A DNA stretch of 64,000 nt. It comes from JAEUMY01 sp031394355 (GTDB lineage Bacteria > Pseudomonadota > Gammaproteobacteria > Burkholderiales > Usitatibacteraceae). The translations under genes and the position numbers were made by a program. Shown here piece by piece: positions 8,454 to 21,379 of this stretch (positions are counted from its first letter, which is position 1; the number at the start of each line of letters is the position of its first letter). Where the stretch lies: assembly GCA_031394355.1 (NCBI GenBank), contig JANNSU010000066.1, forward strand, positions 100,271 through 164,270, read 5' to 3'. A model generated the notes under the pieces. That model was not told the origin of the DNA, did not search any database, and worked only from the letters and a program-made list of their open reading frames with translations.

Positions 8454-10160
8454 TCACATCTTGTCCGGTGCGGACACGCCGACAATGGCGAGCCCGTTCT
8501 TCAGCACCTGGCGAGTGGCCGTAATGAGCGCCAGACGGGCGAGCTTCAGCGCCTCGTCCTCCACCAGGAAGTGCTCGGCATTGTAGTAGGTGTGCAGCTT
8601 GCCTGCGAGGTCAGATAGATAGAACGTCACATGGTGCGGCGCGAATTCGCGGGCGGCATTGGCCAGGAGCTCGGGGAAATCCGCCAGCACGCGCAGAATC
8701 GCGGCTTCGTAGGGGCTCTTCAGCAGTGTCAGGTCGGCGTGCTGCAACGTCGCCGCGTCGCCGCCCCACTGGTCCAGCACACTGCAGATGCGCGCATGCG
8801 CGTACTGCACGTAGTAGACCGGGTTGTCTTCGGTCCGCTTGGTGGCGAGATCGATGTCGAACGTCAGCTGTGAGTCGGCCTTGCGCATGACGAGGAAGAA
8901 TCGCACCGCGTCCTTGCCCACTTCATCGATGAGATCACGCAGGGTCACATAGCTGCCGGCGCGTTTGGACAGCTTTACTTCCTCACCGCCCTTCATCACC
9001 AGCACCATCTGGTGCAGCACATAGTCGGGATAGCCCTGCGGCACACCCGCTTTTGCCACGGGTGCGAGCGCCTGCAACCCCGCGCGCACGCGCATGACCG
9101 TGCTGTGGTGATCGGAGCCCTGCACGTTCACGACATGGCCGAAGCCACGACGAAACTTGTCCAGATGGTAGGCGACATCGGGCACGAAAAAGGTGAACGT
9201 GCCGTCGGATTTCCGCATCACGCGGTCCTTGTCGTCGCCGTACTCAGTCGTGGAGAGCCACAGAGCGCCACCGTCCTCGAAGGTCTTGCCGCTGGCATTG
9301 AGCATGCGCACCGTCTCGTCCACCTTGCCGTCAGTGTAGAGCGAGGATTCGAGGAAAAACTCATCGAAGCGCACTTCGAATGCCTTGAGGTCCGCGTCCT
9401 GCTCTGCGCGCAGGTACTTCACTGCGAATATTCGGATGGCTTCAATGTCATTGCCCGCCGCGTCGGCCGGGTTCGCCGCCACGTACTCGCGGGCGATGTC
9501 GATGATGTACTCGCCGTGATAGCCGTCCTCCGGGAGCGCCAGTGGCGCACCGCCCAGCTCGCGGATGCGTGCCTGGGTGGAGAGCGTCAGCGTATTGATC
9601 TGGTTGCCGCCGTCGTTGTAGTAGAACTCGCGATGCACGGCCCAGCCTTGTGCATCGAGAAGGCGGCAGATGGAGTCACCCAGCGCAGCCTGGCGGCCAT
9701 GGCCGACGTGCAGCGGGCCGGTGGGATTGGCCGAGACGAACTCGACCAGGATGCGCTGGTCGGTGCCTTCCGCCCCCCCACCGAAGCGGCTGCCCTCTGC
9801 GAATATTCGCGTGACGACACCGGTCTCGGCTGCGTGCGTGAGACGGATGTTGATGAAGCCGGGGCCGGCGATGTCGGTTGATGCGATGAGCGTGTTGGCG
9901 GGCAGCGCAGCGACGAGTGCATCGGCGATGTCGCGCGGCTTCTTGCCGAGGCGTTTCGCGAGCTGCAGGGCACTGTTGACGGCATAGTGGCCATGGTCCG
10001 GATTCTTGGGCCGTTCCACTTCAATGGCGAAGTTGGGAAACAGCTCACCGAGATCGGGAAAAGCGGCAGCGGCGGCGCGCTGGAACAGGTCAGCCAGCGC
10101 AAGACGTATTGAACTCACAGGATTCCGGAGAGGCTGCAAACCGTCAATTATAGCCGCCAT
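8454..10160 (-). CDS. argS: Arginyl-tRNA synthetase
   Basis: 568 residues from the ATG at 10160. The frame continues upstream into priA, but that extension has no family similarity. Class I synthetase signatures: SANPTGPLHVGHGRQAALGD (HIGH-type motif) and EEVKLSKRAGSYVTLRDLIDEVG (KMSKS-type). The N-terminal additive domain reads HYAVNSALQLAKRLGKKPRDIA. The DALR anticodon-binding domain is at the C-terminus (YLSDLAGKLHTYYNAEHFLV). It charges tRNA-Arg. An exact palindrome (9799-9810) and a one-mismatch copy (9424-9435) each encode RIFA. Confidence 0.97.
   Translation of the reverse strand: MAAIIDGLQPLRNPVSSIRLALADLFQRAAAAAFPDLGELFPNFAIEVERPKNPDHGHYAVNSALQLAKRLGKKPRDIADALVAALPANTLIASTDIAGPGFINIRLTHAAETGVVTRIFAEGSRFGGGAEGTDQRILVEFVSANPTGPLHVGHGRQAALGDSICRLLDAQGWAVHREFYYNDGGNQINTLTLSTQARIRELGGAPLALPEDGYHGEYIIDIAREYVAANPADAAGNDIEAIRIFAVKYLRAEQDADLKAFEVRFDEFFLESSLYTDGKVDETVRMLNASGKTFEDGGALWLSTTEYGDDKDRVMRKSDGTFTFFVPDVAYHLDKFRRGFGHVVNVQGSDHHSTVMRVRAGLQALAPVAKAGVPQGYPDYVLHQMVLVMKGGEEVKLSKRAGSYVTLRDLIDEVGKDAVRFFLVMRKADSQLTFDIDLATKRTEDNPVYYVQYAHARICSVLDQWGGDAATLQHADLTLLKSPYEAAILRVLADFPELLANAAREFAPHHVTFYLSDLAGKLHTYYNAEHFLVEDEALKLARLALITATRQVLKNGLAIVGVSAPDKM
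9424..9435. repeat. Iterated palindrome variant in argS
   Basis: gcgaatattcgg, one mismatch. Encodes Arg-Ile-Phe-Ala within a stretch preceding YLRAEQD. Confidence 0.7.
9799..9810. repeat. Iterated palindrome in argS
   Basis: Exact 12-bp core. Encodes Arg-Ile-Phe-Ala with CGA and ATA codons. Confidence 0.95.
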
Positions 10161-10206
10161 CCTATACATGCCCTCTGTTGTCGCCAGGAATTTTCCGGCG
10201 TGAACC

Positions 10207-12492
10207 TCAGACTTCGGCGGGATCCACGTCGATGGCCCAGCGGGCACTGCGCGGCATCGCAACCGCGAGCGCCTGGCGCCACTGGGGCAACAGTCGGTGC
10301 AGCGCCGGACGGGCTGGGCTTTGCAGCAGAACCTGCGCTCGCTCCCAACCGCCCTTGCGGGCAAGCGTGGCAGGGAGCGCCTCATGCACGGTGACGACCT
10401 CCAGCACGCCAGCGAGCAGGTCGCGTCCAAGCAGCATCGCGCGCTTCGCCTCGCTCAAGGCTTCACCCGGCTTCCGGCTCTCGACGCGCAGCAGCGCCAG
10501 CGTTGCGAACGGCGGCAGCCCGGCGATGTGGCGTTCATCCAGCTGCATGGCCGCAAACGCCGGAAAGTCCTGGGTCCGGACAGCGGCGTAGAGCGGATGG
10601 TTGGGGAACTGCGTCTGGATCAGCACCTCGCCTGGCAGCCCTGCCCGGCCTGCGCGTCCCGCAACCTGCACGAGTTGGGCAAACAACCGTTCCGGCGCGC
10701 GGAAGTCCGCCGAGAACATCGCATCGTCCGCATTCAGCACGCCGACGAGTGTGAGATTGGGAAAGTCATGGCCCTTCGACAGCATCTGCGTGCCGACGAG
10801 GATGTCGACCTCGCCCGCGCCCGCGGCTGCGAATATTCGCATGGCGGCACCCTTGGCGCGGGCCGCATCCCGGTCCATGCGCGCGATGCGTGCGCCGGGC
10901 AGCAGCGCCGTCAGTGTCTCTTCGACGCGCTGGGTGCCCCGGCCCAGTGGCGCAATGTCCACACTGCCGCATTCGCCGCAGTGAGTGGGTACAGCGCGTA
11001 TCTCGCCGCAGTGGTGGCAATGCAGGCGGCCCGATCGCCCTGTTGTCGACTGCGCACTGCGATGAAATACCATCCGCGCGGAGCAGTGGCTGCATTCCGG
11101 CACCCATGCACATTGCGCGCACACGAGCGCTGGCGCAAAGCCGCGCCGGTTGATGAACACCAGCGACTGCTCACCGCGTTCAAGGCGCTTTTTCAGCGCC
11201 TCGATGAGGGATGGCGCGACACCGTCTTGCAATGCCTCCTTCGCCGTGTCGACCAGGCGCACTTGCGGCAGCCGCGCGCCCGGCACGGCGCGTTCTGGCA
11301 GATTGATCAGCTCGTAGCGGGTGGCGCCACTGTCAGCACCCGAAGCCTGCGCGTTGCGCCAGCTTTCCAGCGATGGCGTGGCCGATCCCAGCACAACCGG
11401 GCACTGCGCCAGTGATGCGCGATACACCGCTGCATCGCGCGCCGAATAGCGCAGGCCCTCCTGCTGCTTGAATGAGGCGTCGTGCTCCTCGTCGACGATG
11501 ATGAGCCCCGGTTCAGGCAAGGGGGTCATCACTGCGAGGCGCGTGCCCAGCACGATGCGGGCGTGGCCACTCTGGGCGGCGAGCCAGTCGCGCAGACGTT
11601 CCCGTGAAGCGGTATGACTGTGGAGCACTGCCATCGGCACACCCGGAAAGCGCTCGCGAAAGCGCGCGGCGAGCTGTGGCGTGAGGTGCACCTCCGGCAC
11701 CAACACCAGCGCCTGCTTGCCCTGCGCCAGGCAGGCCGCCACAGCCTGCAGATAGACCTCGCTCTTGCCGCTGCCGGTGATGCCGAACAGCAGGAACGGC
11801 TGGAAGCTGCCGAGTGCTGTCGTGATGCGATCAATCGCCACTTGCTGAGCCGTATTCGGATGGAAGTTTGCTGCGTCCAGGCGGACTTTGACGGCAATGG
11901 GCTCGATGACGTCAAGCCGCACCAGCGCTTTGGCGGCCAGGGTCTTGAGTGCATTGGCCGCGGCGGGAATCGTATCGAGCAAATCAGCGCGCGTTGCCGG
12001 TTGCACCCGCAGACGTTCCAGCACACGACGCTGTGCGATCGATCGCGCTGGCAGGGTGGTGGGGTCCATCTGCCATCCCGCCTCGGTCAGCACTACATGT
12101 CGCACCACGAGCGCACTCACTGCAGCAGCGGCCTTCTCGTTCCGAAGCGCAGGCGGCAGGCTGCTCATGAGCACCTGTCCCAAGGGATGCTGGTAGTACG
12201 CCGCGAGGAAGCGCGCCAGGGCCAGCGACTTCGCACCCAGCGCGGGCACATCGCGAAGCACACGCACGACAGCTTTCAGTGACTCTGTCGCGACGCTGGA
12301 CTGATCGGCCACAGCCAGGATAACGCCGACCATCGTGCGCCGACCGAACGGCACGACAACCAGTCGGCCAACGTCTGCGACCGTCATGTCGTCGGAGACA
12401 AAGTCGAAGCATTGATCCAGCGGCACATCCAGGGCTACCTGCGCAAACCGGGGTTTGCGGGATCTATTTTCCTCAGTCAAATCCGGATTCAC
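10207..12492 (-). CDS. priA: Primosomal replication restart helicase PriA
   Basis: 761 residues, typical for PriA, the 3'-5' helicase that reloads the replisome at stalled forks. Seen: the N-terminal 3'BD domain (FAQVALDVPLDQCFDFV...GRLVVVPFGRR), Walker A (LLFGITGSGKSEVYLQ), the DEEH Walker B box (LIIVDEEHDASFKQQEGLRYSARD) and LGSATPSLES. The zinc-binding insert has CAQCAWVPECSHC, then LHCHHCGEIRAVPTHCGECGS. The late helicase motif is LVGTQMLSKGHDFPNLTLVGVLNAD. An exact palindrome copy encodes MRIFAAAG near position 10829. A perfect DnaA box lies about 85 bp upstream of the start. Confidence 0.97.
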   Translation of the reverse strand: MNPDLTEENRSRKPRFAQVALDVPLDQCFDFVSDDMTVADVGRLVVVPFGRRTMVGVILAVADQSSVATESLKAVVRVLRDVPALGAKSLALARFLAAYYQHPLGQVLMSSLPPALRNEKAAAAVSALVVRHVVLTEAGWQMDPTTLPARSIAQRRVLERLRVQPATRADLLDTIPAAANALKTLAAKALVRLDVIEPIAVKVRLDAANFHPNTAQQVAIDRITTALGSFQPFLLFGITGSGKSEVYLQAVAACLAQGKQALVLVPEVHLTPQLAARFRERFPGVPMAVLHSHTASRERLRDWLAAQSGHARIVLGTRLAVMTPLPEPGLIIVDEEHDASFKQQEGLRYSARDAAVYRASLAQCPVVLGSATPSLESWRNAQASGADSGATRYELINLPERAVPGARLPQVRLVDTAKEALQDGVAPSLIEALKKRLERGEQSLVFINRRGFAPALVCAQCAWVPECSHCSARMVFHRSAQSTTGRSGRLHCHHCGEIRAVPTHCGECGSVDIAPLGRGTQRVEETLTALLPGARIARMDRDAARAKGAAMRIFAAAGAGEVDILVGTQMLSKGHDFPNLTLVGVLNADDAMFSADFRAPERLFAQLVQVAGRAGRAGLPGEVLIQTQFPNHPLYAAVRTQDFPAFAAMQLDERHIAGLPPFATLALLRVESRKPGEALSEAKRAMLLGRDLLAGVLEVVTVHEALPATLARKGGWERAQVLLQSPARPALHRLLPQWRQALAVAMPRSARWAIDVDPAEV
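10828..10841. repeat. Iterated palindrome in priA
   Basis: Full 14-bp form. Encodes Arg-Ile-Phe-Ala between the zinc region and the LVGTQMLSKG helicase motif. Confidence 0.95.
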
Positions 12493-12819
12493 GGCGGCAA
12501 CGACCTCGGATCAGCAGGGGCAGCCGACCCTGTTTTGCCGCAGCAGCGTGCCTGCTGCGCAAGAGGGGATCCTGCTGTGGATAACTTTGTGCATAGAAGA
12601 GAGATAGGGTGAGCCCGATCTGGTAAACAGGCCGTCACATCCTGTCATGCTGCCTATCGAAAAACGAAAGACTGTTTATAATCAATTGCTTGCTGAGCGA
12701 TGTTGGATATATTTCTCAAGCTTCTGTCCGGGTGCCGGGATCACAGTTTCTGTGAATAAGCAAGGCGATTTTTTGGTGTTTTTTACGCCGCAGGCCCTTG
12801 ACAGCCGCAATCGCGGCCA
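12493..12819. other. priA–hemE intergenic region with a DnaA box
   Basis: 327 bp without a convincing gene. Near priA there is a perfect DnaA box on the minus strand (TTATCCACA, plus-strand complement at 12576-12584) in the context ctgtggataactttgtgcat. The middle is AT-rich for this genome (12660-12790) and contains TATAAT at 12677-12682 on the plus strand without a good -35 partner. A single box and the lack of a DnaA/DnaN neighbourhood argue against a replication origin. A small plus-strand frame starting at 12647 has no family similarity I recognise. Confidence 0.5.
12576..12584 (-). promoter_or_regulatory. DnaA box
   Basis: Perfect match to TTATCCACA on the minus strand, about 85 bp upstream of priA. 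It could tie priA expression to DnaA level, or could be a chance or titration site. Confidence 0.5.
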
Positions 12820-13896
12820 TCAGCGGCGGCTGGTGAAGTGTACAAAGTCGACCAGGGTCTTCACGTTGGCCGGATCGGTGAACTGGGAGATGCCGTGGCC
12901 CAGGTTGAACACGTGACCATCACGTCCCCCGTCCCGCGCAAAGCTGTCCAGAACCCGCCCCGCCTCTTGCTCCACGCGCGCCGGCGTGCCAAACAGGACG
13001 GAGGGATCCAGATTGCCCTGCAACGCGACCTGCTGACCGACGCGGCGCTTGGCTTCACCGATATCGATGGTCCAGTCCGTGGCCAGCGTATCAGCACCGC
13101 ATTGCGCCATCTTCTCCAGCCACAGGCCACCGCCCTTGGTGAAGAAGATGCGCGGCACGACACGGCCCTCGCTGTCGTTGACTGCTTCTCGTTTCAAGCC
13201 TGCGAATATTCGCGTGACGTAGGCAAGCGAATATTCCTCGTATGCCGACGCCGACAGCGAACCCCCCCAGGTGTCGAACAACATCACGGCCTGCGCGCCC
13301 GCGTCGATCTGCGCGTTGAGATAGGCGATGATCGCCTGCGTATTCTTTTCAAGGATGTGGTGCAGCAACGCGGGCTGTTGATACATCAGCGTCTTCACGC
13401 GGCGGAAATCGTCGCTGCCGCCACCTTCGATCATGTAGCAGGCCAGCGTGTAGGGGCTCCCGGAAAAGCCGATCAGCGGCACCTTGCCGTTGATGCTCTT
13501 CCTGGTCAGCGAGATGGCATCGAAGACGTACTTGAGGTCATTCATGTCCGCATCAGGTAGCGCTTTGATGGCAGCTTCCGTTTGCAGGGGTCGCTCAAAC
13601 TTCGGGCCTTCGCCTTCGGCGAAGTACAAGCCCAGCCCCATCGCATCCGGCACGGTAAGAATGTCGGAGAAGATGATGGAGGCATCGAGCTCGAATCGCT
13701 CCAGCGGCTGCAACGTCACCTCGCACGCGTATTCGGGATTCTTGGCCAAACCGAGAAAGCTGCCTGCGCGTTTGCGCGTCGCGTTGTACTCGGGCAGGTA
13801 GCGGCCCGCTTGGCGCATGATCCAGATGGGCGTGTACGGCGTGGGTTGACGAAGTGCAGCGCGGAGAAAAGTGTCGTTCTGAAGTGGGGCAATCAC
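12820..13896 (-). CDS. hemE: Uroporphyrinogen decarboxylase
   Basis: 358 residues, normal for HemE, which decarboxylates uroporphyrinogen III to coproporphyrinogen III. I chose the GTG start at 13896. It gives the family N-terminus VIAPLQNDTFLRAALRQP and overlaps the upstream stop codon by four bases (GTGA), so translation is probably coupled. Signatures: PIWIMRQAGRYLPEY and GFSGSPYTLACYMIEGGGS, with FDTWGGSLSASAYEEYSL in the barrel and FNLGHGI near the C-terminus. An exact palindrome copy (13202) encodes RIFA. A half-decayed one (13227-13238, two mismatches) follows 25 bp away. Confidence 0.96.
   Translation of the reverse strand: MIAPLQNDTFLRAALRQPTPYTPIWIMRQAGRYLPEYNATRKRAGSFLGLAKNPEYACEVTLQPLERFELDASIIFSDILTVPDAMGLGLYFAEGEGPKFERPLQTEAAIKALPDADMNDLKYVFDAISLTRKSINGKVPLIGFSGSPYTLACYMIEGGGSDDFRRVKTLMYQQPALLHHILEKNTQAIIAYLNAQIDAGAQAVMLFDTWGGSLSASAYEEYSLAYVTRIFAGLKREAVNDSEGRVVPRIFFTKGGGLWLEKMAQCGADTLATDWTIDIGEAKRRVGQQVALQGNLDPSVLFGTPARVEQEAGRVLDSFARDGGRDGHVFNLGHGISQFTDPANVKTLVDFVHFTSRR
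13202..13213. repeat. Iterated palindrome in hemE
   Basis: Exact 12-bp core. Encodes Arg-Ile-Phe-Ala. A copy with two mismatches lies at 13227-13238. Confidence 0.95.
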
Positions 13897-14708
13897 GGTG
13901 CGGACGCTGAGGGTGATGTCAGGAAAGCGGCAATGGTATCCCAATAGCCGGGCGCACTTTCGATGTCATTATGGCCGGCCTGCGAATATTCGCGCCAGCT
14001 CTTCTCGCCTGCCCAGGCATCAAAGAGCTTCTTGGCGTGGGCGGGCGGAATGATGGTGTCGGCGCCAGCCACAAGAAACACGCTGCGAATATTCGCAGTG
14101 CGTGCGCGGGTCGCGGATTCGAATGAATGGCGCAACAGCCACCGCACTGGAAACACGGGGTAGTGGGTCTGTGCCACCTCGGTCAGGCTGTCGAAAGGTG
14201 TAGTGAGAATGATGCCGTTTACAGGGCGTTGCTGGGCTACCGCGACGGCGACGCCCGAGCCGAGACTGGCACCATGGAGCGTGATGGCATCCTTGCGAAT
14301 ATTCGCAATTTGCTCTGCCTGGTCGTAGAGGGCCAACGCATCGGCGATCAAAGCGCTCTCGCCCGGTGAGCCGGGATTGCCGCCATAGCCACGATAGTTG
14401 ATGAGCAGCAGCGCCGCACCGGCATAGCGATCCGCGAACTGGGCAAGCGGGCTGATCTCCTCCGCGTTGCCCCCGTAGTAGATGACCAGCGGCACCGGCC
14501 CGCCAGACGGGCGGATCAGACTGCCTTGGAGCGTGAGGCCGTCGTGCGACTGGAATGACACGGGCTCCAGGGAGTAGCCGGGGGGCAGCAGCACCTTTCC
14601 CGCCGGCGCAGGTTGCGGATGAAAGATCAACCGTTCCTGTGCCAGGTACAGCAGCAGGCAGAAGCCTGCATAGGATGCGAGGATGATGAAAACGAGGCTT
14701 TTCATCAT
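13893..14708 (-). CDS. Membrane-anchored alpha/beta hydrolase (YfhR/BEM46-like)
   Basis: 271 residues. An N-terminal transmembrane helix (SLVFIILASYAGFCLLLYLAQE) is followed by the family phrase RLIFHPQP. The hydrolase fold shows YYGGNAEE (oxyanion region), NYRGYGGNPGSPGE, the nucleophile elbow HGASLGSGVAVA (Ser), the acid in VAGADTIIPP and the catalytic His in AGHNDIE. The substrate is unknown; this family is annotated broadly as serine hydrolases. Remarkably, three exact palindrome copies lie within 325 bp, encoding IANIRKD, TANIRSV and WREYSQAG. The gene lies between gltD (11 bp) and hemE (overlapping). Confidence 0.85.
   Translation of the reverse strand: MMKSLVFIILASYAGFCLLLYLAQERLIFHPQPAPAGKVLLPPGYSLEPVSFQSHDGLTLQGSLIRPSGGPVPLVIYYGGNAEEISPLAQFADRYAGAALLLINYRGYGGNPGSPGESALIADALALYDQAEQIANIRKDAITLHGASLGSGVAVAVAQQRPVNGIILTTPFDSLTEVAQTHYPVFPVRWLLRHSFESATRARTANIRSVFLVAGADTIIPPAHAKKLFDAWAGEKSWREYSQAGHNDIESAPGYWDTIAAFLTSPSASAP
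13982..13993. repeat. Iterated palindrome in the hydrolase gene (1)
   Basis: Exact 12-bp core. Encodes Glu-Tyr-Ser just before the catalytic His segment. Confidence 0.95.
14084..14097. repeat. Iterated palindrome in the hydrolase gene (2)
   Basis: Full 14-bp form, symmetric over 16 bp (14083-14098). Encodes Ala-Asn-Ile-Arg. Confidence 0.95.
14294..14307. repeat. Iterated palindrome in the hydrolase gene (3)
   Basis: Full 14-bp form, symmetric over 16 bp (14293-14308). Encodes Ala-Asn-Ile-Arg shortly before the GASLG elbow. Confidence 0.95.
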
Positions 14709-14719
14709 CCGCCTGACGG

Positions 14720-16150
14720 TTAACGTGGCAGCTCCGAGGCACCCATCAGGAATTCATCCACGGCGCGCGCGCATTGTCGACCTTCGCGAATGGCCCACAC
14801 CACCAGCGATTGTCCGCGACGCATGTCGCCCGCAGCGAACACTTTGGGTATCGACGTTTGATAGCTGCCTGTACCGTCGGTCGCGGCTTTCACATTGCCG
14901 CGGCCGTCTTTGTCTGCGCCAAACTGCTCCAGCAATCCGGTCTGCACCGGGCCGGTGAAGCCCATGGCCAGCAACACGAGATCCGCCTGCATTTCCCATT
15001 CGCTGCCTGGTACTTCCTGCATCCTGCCGTCTTTCCATTCGACGCGAACAGCCTTCAGCTTTTCGACTTTGCCGTTGTTGCCGATGAATGACTTGGTGGC
15101 CACGGCCCAGTCACGTTCACAACCTTCCTCGTGCGAGGAAGACGTGCGCAGCTTCACCGGCCAGTAGGGCCACACCATCGGCTTGTTCTCGGTTTCAGGC
15201 GGCTGCGGGAGCAGCTCGAATTGCGTGACCGATGCGGCGCCGTGGCGATTGGATGTGCCCACGCAGTCGGAGCCGGTATCGCCACCGCCGATCACCACCA
15301 CATGCTTGCCCGTGGCCATGATCTGTCCGGAAACCTTGTCGCCCGCGACCACCTTGTTCTGCTGCGGCAGGAACTCCATGGCGAAATGCACGCCGGCAAG
15401 TTCACGGCCCGGCACGGGCAGATCCCGCGACTGCTCAGCGCCGCCGGAAAGAATTACCGCGTCGAAGTCGGCGAGGATGGCGGAAGCTGGCGTATCGACA
15501 CCGATGTGCTGATTGGTCCGAAACTGCACGCCTTCAGCGCGCATCTGGTCCATGCGGCGATCAATGTGGGACTTCTCCATCTTGAAATCGGGAATGCCGT
15601 AGCGGAGCAGCCCGCCGATGCGATCATTCTTCTCGAACAGGATCGCATCGTGTCCTGCGCGCGCCAGTTGCTGTGCAGCAGCAAGGCCGGCCGGGCCGGA
15701 ACCGATGATGGCGACGCGCTTGCCGGTTTTCCGCTTCGGCGGTTGTGGCGTGATCCAGCCCTGCTCCCAGCCCTTGTCGATGATGGCATGCTCGATGGAC
15801 TTGATGCCCACTGCATCGTTGTTGATGTTGAGCGTGCACGCCGCCTCGCAGGGTGCGGGACAGACGCGGCCGGTGAACTCGGGGAAGTTGTTGGTGGAGT
15901 GCAGCGTATCCAGCGCCTCCTTCCAGTTCTGGCGGTAAACGAGATCATTCCAGTCCGGAATGATGTTGTTCACCGGGCAGCCGGTCATGCAGAACGGAAT
16001 GCCACAGTCCATGCAGCGGGCGCCTTGCTGCTTCGCTTCGTCGTCGGCGAGGTGGAGTACGAACTCCTTGTAGTTTTTCAGCCGATCAGCTGGCGGCACG
16101 CTGGCTTCGGCCAGTCGCTGGTACTCGATGAATCCTGTGGGCTTGCCCAT
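14720..16150 (-). CDS. gltD: Glutamate synthase [NADPH] small subunit
   Basis: 476 residues from the ATG at 16150 (MGKPTGFIEYQRL), which has GGAG about 9 nt upstream; longer in-frame starts give no similarity. GltD passes electrons from NADPH through FAD and two [4Fe-4S] clusters to GltB. Seen: cluster cysteines in CMDCGIPFCMTGCPVNN and CPAPCEAACTLN, the FAD Rossmann motif VAIIGSGPAGLAAAQQLARAG, the NADPH motif VVIGGGDTGSDCVGTS and the closing FAAGDMRRGQSLVVWAIREGR. It follows gltB after a structured 141-bp spacer. Confidence 0.96.
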   Translation of the reverse strand: MGKPTGFIEYQRLAEASVPPADRLKNYKEFVLHLADDEAKQQGARCMDCGIPFCMTGCPVNNIIPDWNDLVYRQNWKEALDTLHSTNNFPEFTGRVCPAPCEAACTLNINNDAVGIKSIEHAIIDKGWEQGWITPQPPKRKTGKRVAIIGSGPAGLAAAQQLARAGHDAILFEKNDRIGGLLRYGIPDFKMEKSHIDRRMDQMRAEGVQFRTNQHIGVDTPASAILADFDAVILSGGAEQSRDLPVPGRELAGVHFAMEFLPQQNKVVAGDKVSGQIMATGKHVVVIGGGDTGSDCVGTSNRHGAASVTQFELLPQPPETENKPMVWPYWPVKLRTSSSHEEGCERDWAVATKSFIGNNGKVEKLKAVRVEWKDGRMQEVPGSEWEMQADLVLLAMGFTGPVQTGLLEQFGADKDGRGNVKAATDGTGSYQTSIPKVFAAGDMRRGQSLVVWAIREGRQCARAVDEFLMGASELPR

Positions 16151-16193
16151 TGCTTGCTCCGAATTGCGATTGTTTATGGTGCTGCGACTAGAC

Positions 16194-16269
16194 GATGTCC
16201 GGGGGACATCGGCTGGACGCCGAAGGCGGTCCCGAAGGGATTCATGCACGACCCAAAGTCGGGCATGAA
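16194..16269. repeat. Hairpin cluster in the gltB–gltD spacer
   Basis: Three inverted repeats fill the 141-bp gap: GATGTCC/GGACATC (16194-16210), GGACGCC/GGCGGTCC (about 16215-16232, one bulge) and TTCATGC-CGAC/GTCG-GCATGAA (16241-16269, one mismatch). No U-run follows on the minus strand, so RNA processing or partial attenuation is more likely than full termination. This would let gltB and gltD differ in expression. Confidence 0.6.
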
Positions 16270-16291
16270 CAATGTTCGCATTGCAGTCTTG

Positions 16292-20998
<4,707 letters not shown>

Positions 20999-21379
20999 GG
21001 TGATTCCTCGAATAGGTCGCGCAACAACGGTCGGGCACGCAGCAATGCTGCGTAGTGTCTGACAGCCCATCTGCCTCAGGCAAGGATGAACTTTGCTGGC
21101 AAGGCTGTTGGCCTTGTGGGGACGAGTGTGCCTGAGGGTGCGTCGGCAACCCGACCTGGGACCTGCGGGATACCGGAATGATAGCGAGACGGGTGCTGCG
21201 CCGCAACATGGGTTCGCGGAAAGGTTCAGGGAAGGGCATTTCCAGCGCCAGTCCGTCGTGGTGGTGACATCCTGTTCGCCAACAGTGAGTGACGTTGTAC
21301 ACTTCCCGCTGTCGCATCCCAGTTGAATGCAACGCCGGATGGTTCCGGATGGTGGGATGCATGATCATTGAGGATGGAT
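20999..21379. other. Divergent upstream region of gltB and the first lipoprotein gene
   Basis: About 380 bp without a gene. The gltB side carries inverted repeats that would lie in the gltB 5' leader: ACGCAGC/GCTGCGT (21037-21053) and a long CCTCAGGCA/TGCCTGAGG pair (21074-21082 with 21129-21137) enclosing an inner CAAGGC/GCCTTG stem (21100-21116). I do not recognise a known riboswitch. On the lipoprotein side only its Shine-Dalgarno (GAGG at 21370) is clear. Confidence 0.55.

Noticed and set aside
12493..12819. Possible origin of replication (DnaA box, AT-rich DNA)
   Set aside because: Only one clear DnaA box; no dnaA, dnaN, gidA or parAB nearby.
12647..12916. Small plus-strand frame before hemE
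   Set aside because: It overlaps the hemE 3' end, has no recognised homology and no good Shine-Dalgarno; the TATAAT at 12677 lacks a -35 partner.
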